Below, one piece after another: positions 7,403 through 13,554 of a stretch of 18,675 nt of DNA (positions are counted from its first letter, which is position 1; each line of letters begins with the position of its first letter). The position numbers and the translations under genes are program-made. The notes beneath the pieces were generated by a model. It had not been told where the DNA came from. It ran no database searches and saw only the letters and a list, made by a program, of their open reading frames with translations. Where the stretch lies: NCBI GenBank assembly GCA_948616425.1, contig CAPGBJ010000067.1:1-18675 (forward strand), written 5' to 3'. The stretch is from an uncultured Oscillospiraceae bacterium (lineage in GTDB: Bacteria > Bacillota > Clostridia > Oscillospirales > Oscillospiraceae).

Positions 7403-7520
7403 AGGGCTAATCAGCGCGGACACCCAGCCATTTTCAGCGGAGCGGAGGATACCTAAGATTGTAGGACTTCTGACGTTGGGGATAAGGCCGGCGGCAGAGA
7501 AAAATAGGAGGAAACTACAT

Positions 7521-9326
7521 ATGAATTTCAAGAATATGTCCATCAAAAAGAGCTTGATTGTGGGGTTTGGCACTACAATTCTGATTTCTGCCATCATCAT
7601 CATCGCCTCTCTGATTATGATGAATGTGCAGAAGAGTTCCTACATGAATATTATTAGTAAGTATGTCAGATCCAATGAGCTGGTTTCTCAGTGTCGGATC
7701 GACTATAACCTTGCCGCGCGGGGCCTTCGAGATGTGGTCCTCTCTGGTGACGACAGCGGGATCAAAGCGGTTGAGGACGAGGTGACAGAGCTGGTTAAGC
7801 AGATCAACGATCTGAAGAACACCTATCCCCTGACCGATAAGAGCAAGTTGAATACCTTTACCGACACTGTGGACGAGTGGGAGGAAGAGGCCAAAAAGAT
7901 TATTAACGCCATCTCCACCAATCGGGAGCAGGCCGCCCAGATGATCGTCACATCCTGTACACCCAAACTGGCCGCGGCTGCAGCCGCGGGTGATGCCCTG
8001 GCTGAGGAACTGCAGAATGAGCAGGACAAGATTATCAATCAGCAGAACCTGACTTCCAATATCGGTCTCGGTGTGATTATCGCTGTGATGTTTGTTGCCA
8101 CCCTGATCGTGCTGATGATGGCCACCAAGATCATCAGGAGTATTGTAGAGCCCAGCAGCCAGGTTCGCGGCGCTCTGGTAGGATTTAGTCAAGGGAACCT
8201 GTCTGTGCCCGTCAATTACACCGGCAAAAATGAGCTGGGTGAGATGTGTGACGCCCTGCGTACCAGCCAGAAAGTACTGAACAGCGTGATTCAGGATATC
8301 TCTGAGACTACCGGCCAGATGGCCCGCGGGAATTTCGATGTGGAACTCACCGCCACCTTCCCCGGCGACTTGAAGCCGATTCAGGACAGTATTAATCAGT
8401 TTGTCATCCGCATGAGTGAGACAATCTCCAATATTTCCCAGTCTGCCGATCAGGTCTCCGCCGGCTCTGACCAGGTGTCCAACAGCGCTCAGGCGCTGGC
8501 CCAGGGAGCCACTGAGCAGGCCAGCTCGGTGGAGGAGCTGTCTGCCACCATTGCCGATATCTCTGAGAATGCCAAGCGGACGGCTGCTTCCGCTGAGCAG
8601 GCTGGCCAGTCTGTCCATGAGGCGGGCAATCAGATCGTGACCAGCGTGGAGTATGTCAAGCATCTGAATGTGGCGATGGACAACATTTCCAGTTCCTCCG
8701 AGAAGATCAGCCGGATCATCGCTACCATTGAGGACATTGCCTTCCAGACCAATATTCTGGCTCTGAACGCCGCTGTGGAGGCGGCGCGGGCGGGCTCCGC
8801 GGGTAAGGGCTTTGCCGTTGTGGCCGATGAGGTGCGCAATCTGGCCTCCAAGTCTGATGAGGCCGCCAAGGCGACCAAAGACCTGATTGAGAGTTCGATG
8901 AGTGCCGTTCGCGAGGGCAGCGAAGCCGTCGGCAAGGTCACCACCTCTCTGGAACGCACCAATGAGCTGGCTAGCGGTGTAACCACTATGATGGAGACTG
9001 TGGTAGAGGCTGTAGAGAGCCAGACGACAGCCATCATCCAGATTACAGAGGGAATTGACCAGATTTCTGCTGTGGTTCAGACCAACTCCGCTACCAGCGA
9101 GGAGTGCGCCGCCGCCAGTGAGGAGCTGTCCTCCCAGGCTAACATTATGCACCAGCTGATGAGCGAGTTCAAGGTGAGTTCTCGCCTGGGCAGCGGCTTC
9201 AGCAGCAGCTTTAGTGCGCCTACCCCCACATATCAGAGCACCCCCGTCAGCTCCAGCTGGGAGCCTGACAGCAGTGATTACTCCTCTGGCGCCTCTGACA
9301 ATCCTTTCACCGGCGCCAAGTATTAA
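7521..9326 (+). CDS. Methyl-accepting chemotaxis protein
   Basis: A 601-residue transmembrane chemoreceptor. TM1 is about residues 11-34. An extracytoplasmic helical domain of four-helix-bundle type (4HB_MCP) spans about 35-178, and TM2 about 181-203. A HAMP domain covers about 203-256, with a possible second HAMP-like stretch at 260-300. The cytoplasmic signalling domain follows, with the hairpin tip IAFQTNILALNAAVEAARAG and GKGFAVVADEVRNLA (about 406-443), which binds CheA/CheW. The last 50 residues form a Ser/Pro-rich tail ending NPFTGAKY; the NWETF-type CheR-docking pentapeptide is absent. ATG 7521 is preferred over an upstream frame start because AGGAGG lies nine bases before it. The ligand cannot be predicted. 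Confidence 0.95.
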   Translation: MNFKNMSIKKSLIVGFGTTILISAIIIIASLIMMNVQKSSYMNIISKYVRSNELVSQCRIDYNLAARGLRDVVLSGDDSGIKAVEDEVTELVKQINDLKNTYPLTDKSKLNTFTDTVDEWEEEAKKIINAISTNREQAAQMIVTSCTPKLAAAAAAGDALAEELQNEQDKIINQQNLTSNIGLGVIIAVMFVATLIVLMMATKIIRSIVEPSSQVRGALVGFSQGNLSVPVNYTGKNELGEMCDALRTSQKVLNSVIQDISETTGQMARGNFDVELTATFPGDLKPIQDSINQFVIRMSETISNISQSADQVSAGSDQVSNSAQALAQGATEQASSVEELSATIADISENAKRTAASAEQAGQSVHEAGNQIVTSVEYVKHLNVAMDNISSSSEKISRIIATIEDIAFQTNILALNAAVEAARAGSAGKGFAVVADEVRNLASKSDEAAKATKDLIESSMSAVREGSEAVGKVTTSLERTNELASGVTTMMETVVEAVESQTTAIIQITEGIDQISAVVQTNSATSEECAAASEELSSQANIMHQLMSEFKVSSRLGSGFSSSFSAPTPTYQSTPVSSSWEPDSSDYSSGASDNPFTGAKY

Positions 9327-9607
9327 GCGGCTAACATTTTAGCGGCAGCGTGATGATGGAGGGGCTTCTGCCGTTACGAGGTCAAGGTCGGTCTGTGTCT
9401 ATTGGCATGGACGGGAAAAGCTGCCTTGCCTGGCGGGAGGTCCGCCTGTTGGACGCGTTAGCCTTATGGGTACAAGCTTGAAGTGACAGGAACGTCGAAA
9501 CCGTATCCTGCCTGGAAATATGGCGTCCTGAATCCGGGACGCCATATTCTCCGTTCTAGTCAAAGGGATGACGGCCTATGATGAACCAGGTACAAGAGGT
9601 GAACCGG
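9327..9607. other. Intergenic region with two hairpins, no gene recognised
   Basis: This 281-bp gap separates the chemoreceptor from the actin-like ATPase gene. A 9-bp imperfect stem AGCGGCAG/CTGCCGTT lies at 9341-9375, soon after the chemoreceptor stop, without a U-tract. A stronger hairpin is at 9517-9548. A 42-codon open stretch (9353-9481) has no ribosome site and resembles nothing I know. I see no convincing promoter and do not recognise a riboswitch or known small RNA. Confidence 0.5.
9517..9548 (+). terminator. Strong hairpin, possible terminator or attenuator
   Basis: A perfect 12-bp stem: AATATGGCGTCC (9517-9528) pairs with GGACGCCATATT (9537-9548), loop eight bases. The following sequence CTCCGTTCTAG is only weakly U-rich, so termination is uncertain. 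It sits 59 bases before the start of the actin-like ATPase gene. Confidence 0.5.
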
Positions 9608-11632
9608 ATGGGGAAAAGAAAGAGCCAGGACAACGAGACCGTGTTTGCGCTGGACATTGGGACCCGCAGTATCATTGGTATTGTGGGCCGAGTGGAGGAC
9701 GAGCGTTTTCAGGTGCTGGCGATTGAGAAGGAAGAACACGGGAAACGAGCCATGCTGGATGGCCAGATTGAGGATATTGGTCAGGTGGCCAAGGTGGCCC
9801 GCCGTGTGACCGAGCGGTTGGAGGAGCGGCTGGACTGTACCCTGGAGCGGGTGTGTGTGGCCGCAGCCGGACGGGCGCTCCGAACAGAGAGGGGCAGCTA
9901 CACACTGGAATTTCCCGAGGTTACCCATATCACCAATGACAGTATTGGCCGCCTAGAGAGCGGCGCTGTGGCCGCGGCTGAGGCCGCACTGGGACTGAGT
10001 CCAGACAGCCGCCGCCGTTTCTACCTAGTGGGCTACACAGTCTCCGGTTACCATCTGGACCACTACCCTATGACGACCCTGCGGGGACATAACGGACAAC
10101 TGCTGGAGGCGGAGGTGGTGGCTACTTTTCTGCCCGGCGAGGTGGTGGAGAGTCTGTACTCTGTCATGGAGACGGCCGGACTGGAAGTGGCCAGCCTGAC
10201 GCTGGAGCCCATTGCGGCCCTCAATGCGGCCATTCCCGCCGATCTGCGTCTGCTCAATCTGGTGCTGGCGGACATCGGGGCGGGAACCTCAGATATCGCT
10301 GTGTGCCGAGACGGCGCTGTAGTTGGGTACACTATGGCCACCATTGCCGGAGACGAGGTTACTGAGGAGATCATGCGTCGGTATCTGGTTCCCTTTGCCA
10401 CAGCAGAGCGGATGAAGGTTCAGCTACAGGATGAGGAAATAACCTACCGGGATGTGCTGGGCATGGAACACAGCGTCACGGGGGCCCGACTGCGGGAGAC
10501 CATCCAGCAGCCTGCGCATAACCTGGCCCAAGAGATTGCCCAGCGGGTGGTTGCACTCAACGGGGCCGCTCCCTCCGCCCTGTTTCTGGCGGGAGGGGGC
10601 AGTAAGTTGGAGGGCCTGCGGGAGCTGGTGGCTGAGGCGCTGGAGATGGACGAAAACCGAGTGGCCCTGGCGGGAAATAACTATGAAATCACCGCCTTTT
10701 CTGACGAATATGATCTCAACGACCCGGAGTTAGCTACCCCTCTGGGAATTGCGGTGTCTGCGGGGCTGGGCTTGATCAGCGACAGCTATCGCATTATGCT
10801 CAATGGCCGTCCGGCCAAGTTGTTCCGCAGCGGCTCGTTGAGTGTGCTGGAACTTTTAATGATGAATGGCTATTCCTCGCCGGACCTGCTGGGCCGGACG
10901 GGGAAAAATCTGAGTATCACGGTAAATGGGCAGCGGATGCTGTTCCGGGGCGAACCGGCAACGCCCTGTACCCTGACCTTAAATGGGGCGGAGACCGCCC
11001 CTTCCGCCCTGGTCTATGCCGGGGACAACATTCAGTTTACACCGGCTGTGCCCGGCGTACCCGCTCAACGGACACTGAAAGAGGTGTTGGGGGCGGATTT
11101 TGTGGGCGGTGTCACAGTCAACGGCCGGATGGCCGATTTGGACACCCGCCTGAGTACCGGGGACCAGGTGGTCACCTCTGACCACCCTGTCCGTTCGGCC
11201 CCGCCTCCGCCGCCCGCGCCAAAAACGGAGGAACCTAAGGAGCGGTCCCGACCCATCCGGCCGGAGTCCATCCCTGTGACGCCCCCGCCTCCACCGCGCC
11301 GCATGGCGACCCATCCGCCAGTTGGTCCTGGCGTGGCTGTCCAGCCAATCTCAGTGAGGGAGCCTGTACAACCGGAGAATACAGCCCCTGCCCCTGCTCC
11401 GCTTGAGAGACGGGGCCCGCGCCTGCAAGTGATGCTCAACGGAAAAATGTTGGAACTCCCGGATAAAGAAGAGGGCGGGCCCTACTATGTGATGGACTTG
11501 CTGGAGCAATCGGGGGTGGACTTTGAACACCTTGACCGGGGTGTGGAACTGAAGGTCAACGGGGCTGAGTGCGCCTTTACCCAGGAGCTGAAGTCCCGGG
11601 ATGATGTGATCATCCGCTATTTGGAAAACTAA
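9608..11632 (+). CDS. FtsA/PilM-type actin-like ATPase with C-terminal VNG-repeat domains
   Basis: A 674-residue protein. Residues about 11-390 form an actin-fold ATPase of the FtsA/PilM kind: FALDIGTRSIIGIVG (phosphate 1, about 13-27), LADIGAGTSDIAVC (phosphate 2, about 220-233) and LFLAGGGSKLEG (adenosine motif, about 325-336). FtsA is normally about 400-430 residues. Here an extension follows with short motifs of the form VNG then, some residues later, L-x-x-G/D-D-x-[IV] (SITVNG about 436-441, GVTVNG about 501-506, LKVNG about 648-652). These recall ThiS/TGS-like beta-grasp folds. A Pro-rich linker lies at about 530-600. ATG 9608 has AGAGGTGA five bases upstream, a better ribosome site than that of ATG 9578, which would add ten residues. 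Role inferred: filament or membrane-associated scaffold, with the next gene as likely partner. Canonical FtsA is less likely. Confidence 0.82.
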   Translation: MGKRKSQDNETVFALDIGTRSIIGIVGRVEDERFQVLAIEKEEHGKRAMLDGQIEDIGQVAKVARRVTERLEERLDCTLERVCVAAAGRALRTERGSYTLEFPEVTHITNDSIGRLESGAVAAAEAALGLSPDSRRRFYLVGYTVSGYHLDHYPMTTLRGHNGQLLEAEVVATFLPGEVVESLYSVMETAGLEVASLTLEPIAALNAAIPADLRLLNLVLADIGAGTSDIAVCRDGAVVGYTMATIAGDEVTEEIMRRYLVPFATAERMKVQLQDEEITYRDVLGMEHSVTGARLRETIQQPAHNLAQEIAQRVVALNGAAPSALFLAGGGSKLEGLRELVAEALEMDENRVALAGNNYEITAFSDEYDLNDPELATPLGIAVSAGLGLISDSYRIMLNGRPAKLFRSGSLSVLELLMMNGYSSPDLLGRTGKNLSITVNGQRMLFRGEPATPCTLTLNGAETAPSALVYAGDNIQFTPAVPGVPAQRTLKEVLGADFVGGVTVNGRMADLDTRLSTGDQVVTSDHPVRSAPPPPPAPKTEEPKERSRPIRPESIPVTPPPPPRRMATHPPVGPGVAVQPISVREPVQPENTAPAPAPLERRGPRLQVMLNGKMLELPDKEEGGPYYVMDLLEQSGVDFEHLDRGVELKVNGAECAFTQELKSRDDVIIRYLEN

Positions 11633-11648
11633 TTGGGGTGAGTGATTT

Positions 11649-12662
11649 ATGCCTGGAAAGAAGAAGGAAAAAAAGGAGAAGAAGAAAAAGGCCCAGGAGG
11701 GTGAGGAGCTTCAGGAAGGCAAGAAGAAGGGCAAAAAGAAGCTGCTTTTAATTCCTCTGGCGCTGATTTTGATAGCCGCCATCGGGGCGGCGGCGGTGTT
11801 GTTTGTCCTGCCTCGCTTTGGCATCAATTTGCTGGGGGGGGCGGAGCCGGGCCCCGGCGAAGAGGAGCCGCCTAAAAACCTGGAGACCTTTATTGCCGGC
11901 GAACCCATCGAGAAGGAGGACGGCGAGGAGGTGCAGGACGCTACCATCTCGCTGGATACTATTCTGGAGGAGGGCGAGGGCACTTTGATCGCTGTTCGGA
12001 AGCCAGATAAGAACTCGAAAAGTGAGGGCGCATCTTCCTCGTCTTCTGCGGTTGAGCCCGAAGTGGAACAGTATACCTACATCTATGACGTAACGTCCCC
12101 GGCTACTGTGGTGAATCGCTATTTGGACGCCGTGCTGGGGGGCGAGGAGGGCTTTGTCTTCGTGGACGAGACCTATCTGCACCTGGAGGAGCGGCCTGAA
12201 CTGTCGGACACGCTGGGGGCGCTGACCATAGCACGCTCCTCGGTGCAGGAGGGCCATGTCTTCCAGATTGTGGTGGGCTGGTCGGAGGCCAGTACTCTGA
12301 CATTCCGGGTGTCCGCCCCGGAGGGGGCCATCCACGAACCCCCGCCGCCAGAGGATCAGTTTGGCCTTGGATCCCAGGTGGTGGAAACTGCCTCCTTGGA
12401 GGAACAGCTGGATAAGATCAAGGGCCTGTCTCCCGCCCAGCTGGGGCTGGAGGGCGAGTCCATGGAGGAGTACGAGATTCTCCCTGTAGAGGGCTTTGTG
12501 ACAGTGGATGGACTGCCCTGCCGCCGCTTCAACGTGTATACCCGCCACACCTCAAGTCAGGGCGCATATAGGAATATTAAGAGTATTATCATGCTCAGCA
12601 CCGACCAACAGCACGTATACTACATGGACCCCACAAGCAGCGCGGTCACCGAACTGCGCTGA
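11649..12662 (+). CDS. Unrecognised single-pass membrane protein with Lys-rich N-terminus
   Basis: A 337-residue protein I do not recognise. Residues 1-31 are extremely lysine-rich (KKKEKKEKKKKAQ and KKKGKKK). A single hydrophobic segment follows (about 32-56, LLLIPLALILIAAIGAAAVL), giving an N-in, C-out topology. An acidic/Pro linker (about 62-105) and a Ser-rich patch (about 122-133) precede an alpha/beta region of about 200 residues with no familiar motif. There is one cysteine in the outer domain (GLPCRRFNVY). The gene starts 16 bp after the actin-like ATPase, with GGGGTGAG upstream, so the two are almost certainly co-transcribed. A membrane anchor or extracytoplasmic partner for the ATPase is plausible but only inferred from this pairing. 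The poly-lysine segment could bind acidic lipid or the acidic face of a partner. Confidence 0.85.
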   Translation: MPGKKKEKKEKKKKAQEGEELQEGKKKGKKKLLLIPLALILIAAIGAAAVLFVLPRFGINLLGGAEPGPGEEEPPKNLETFIAGEPIEKEDGEEVQDATISLDTILEEGEGTLIAVRKPDKNSKSEGASSSSSAVEPEVEQYTYIYDVTSPATVVNRYLDAVLGGEEGFVFVDETYLHLEERPELSDTLGALTIARSSVQEGHVFQIVVGWSEASTLTFRVSAPEGAIHEPPPPEDQFGLGSQVVETASLEEQLDKIKGLSPAQLGLEGESMEEYEILPVEGFVTVDGLPCRRFNVYTRHTSSQGAYRNIKSIIMLSTDQQHVYYMDPTSSAVTELR

Positions 12663-12668
12663 GAGGGT

Positions 12669-12695
12669 TAGGAAACAGAAGCCTTCGGCCGATAT
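12669..12695 (+). promoter_or_regulatory. Sigma-28-type promoter for the YjfB-like gene
   Basis: GCCGATAT at 12688-12695 matches the flagellar sigma factor -10 (GCCGATAA) at 7 of 8 positions. TAGG lies exactly 15 bases upstream at 12669-12672 (2 of 4 to TAAA). The location, 45 bp before the small motility gene, and SigD control of B. subtilis yjfB support it. Confidence 0.6.
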
Positions 12696-12739
12696 TCAAA
12701 GTGGAGCGAACCGAATTTTTTTGGAAGGGAGGGACGTGC

Positions 12740-12904
12740 ATGGATGGTGTCATGAATATGCAGATGGCCCGGTTTCAAACCAACTATACCTTTGGCCTGA
12801 TGAAGATGGCTATGGAGGATATGGAGAACCAGGCACAGGCTGTCATGGAGATGATGTCCAGCGTGTCCGCACCTGCCCAGTACAACTTTGACGTACGGGT
12901 GTAA
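12740..12904 (+). CDS. YjfB-family small putative motility protein
   Basis: A 54-residue methionine-rich helical protein starting MDGVMNMQMARFQTNYTFGL and continuing with MKMAMEDMENQAQAVMEMM. Its size and arrangement (short start, then a long amphipathic helix with LMKMAMEDMENQ) fit the YjfB family annotated as putative motility protein. In B. subtilis yjfB belongs to the SigD regulon; its mechanism is not known. GGAGGG lies six bases upstream of ATG 12740. An in-frame ATG at 12701 would place this ribosome site inside the gene, so the shorter form is preferred. The sigma-28-like promoter just upstream and the strong terminator just downstream make it a separate unit that could also be transcribed with the preceding operon. 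Confidence 0.75.
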   Translation: MDGVMNMQMARFQTNYTFGLMKMAMEDMENQAQAVMEMMSSVSAPAQYNFDVRV

Positions 12905-12925
12905 GCGGAAGACATTCTCAATGCG

Positions 12926-12962
12926 AAAGCGGCGCGAGACCAATTGTCTCGCGCCGCTTTTT
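12926..12962 (+). terminator. Rho-independent terminator after the YjfB-like gene
   Basis: A perfect 12-bp GC-rich stem GCGGCGCGAGAC (12929-12940) with GTCTCGCGCCGC (12946-12957), a five-base loop CAATT and TTTTT. The AAA before the stem also pairs, so it may work in both directions. Confidence 0.95.
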
Positions 12963-13382
12963 ATAATGGACTCAGAATTGCAATGTGAGCTTTATGAAGC
13001 TTGCCAGGGAGGATTGTCCGACCTTAGATGCTGTGATCTCTGCATACCTGAACAGTGTGGTCTACGAGGTGGGAGAGGTTGAAAAATTTAAACGTTTAAG
13101 CATGTCAACACTGCGCAATAGCGGAGAGAGTACAGCATAGGGTTTCCCTGCTGGCAGACACCGGTATGAGAGGGAGAACAGGTGCAACGCATCACGGGAG
13201 AACGAGGGGGATACAACTCTTAAAATTGATAGAAATCTCTCCAGAGCTGTATATATCGATCTGCCCAGAAAGAAGATGAACATGGTATAGCATCAGGCTT
13301 GGGTTCCAATGGCGCAGAGGCTGTCCCTTCTGTATTATTTTATGGGGAGAATACTTTTTGTCTCCAAGGGCTAAACTGCCGC
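12963..13382. other. Gene-poor stretch, possibly a decayed gene
   Basis: No supported gene in about 420 bp. The only hint is one frame that is open from ATG 12994 to TAG 13138-13140 (48 codons, starting MKLAREDCPTLDAVISAYLN) and, after that single stop, remains open to 13288-13290. It has no good ribosome site and matches no family I recognise. It could be a remnant of an older gene or a chance frame. Confidence 0.4.
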
Positions 13383-13411
13383 TTGACAGGTTTGAAAAAA
13401 GTGTCTATAAT
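13383..13411 (+). promoter_or_regulatory. Consensus sigma-A promoter of the copper operon
   Basis: TTGACA (13383-13388), 17 bases, TATAAT (13406-13411): a perfect match to the consensus in sequence and spacing. Such a strong promoter fits a unit held off by a repressor bound immediately downstream. Confidence 0.95.
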
Positions 13412-13415
13412 ATAA

Positions 13416-13437
13416 ATACCCCACCCGGGGGGGGTAT
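13416..13437 (+). promoter_or_regulatory. CsoR-type operator
   Basis: ATACCCC (13416-13422) and GGGGTAT (13431-13437) form an inverted repeat with a GC-rich centre, the layout known for CsoR operators upstream of copper genes. It begins four bases after the -10 and therefore covers the expected transcription start. csoR itself is the last gene of the operon, implying autoregulation and derepression by Cu(I). Confidence 0.85.
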
Positions 13438-13449
13438 ACGGTGCGTGGT

Positions 13450-13491
13450 CTCTGTCCCGATTATGCGTCGGTCGAGGTGGAACAGACAGAG
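13450..13491 (+). promoter_or_regulatory. Hairpin in the copA leader
   Basis: CTCTGTC (13450-13456) pairs with GACAGAG (13485-13491), with an inner CCGA/TCGG hairpin. It lies in a leader of about 135 nt between the operator and copA. The role is unknown; it may simply stabilise the transcript. Confidence 0.35.
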
Positions 13492-13554
13492 GCATTTTGC
13501 ATCCGAGGATACACAGTCAAATGGGGACATACCTTGAAAGTCAGGTGAAGGCAT

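Noticed and set aside
7376..7456. 26-codon frame starting MKHISGPVRRANQ
   Set aside because: Only a weak ribosome site and no known relative; kept as part of the leader observation, not as a gene.
7454..7485. TAAG ... GGGGATAA as a sigma-28 promoter for the chemoreceptor
   Set aside because: Spacing is 20 rather than 15 bases and the -10 matches only 6 of 8.
7515..9152. 545-codon minus-strand open frame
   Set aside because: It is the antisense of the chemoreceptor, His/Gly/Leu-rich without domains, a common effect of GC-rich codon use.
9353..9481. 42-codon frame between the chemoreceptor and actin-like ATPase genes
   Set aside because: No ribosome site and no resemblance to known small proteins; length is within chance expectation.
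9327..9577. c-di-GMP riboswitch or SRP-type RNA in the gap after the chemoreceptor
   Set aside because: The conserved cores of these RNAs are not present; only two simple hairpins are seen.
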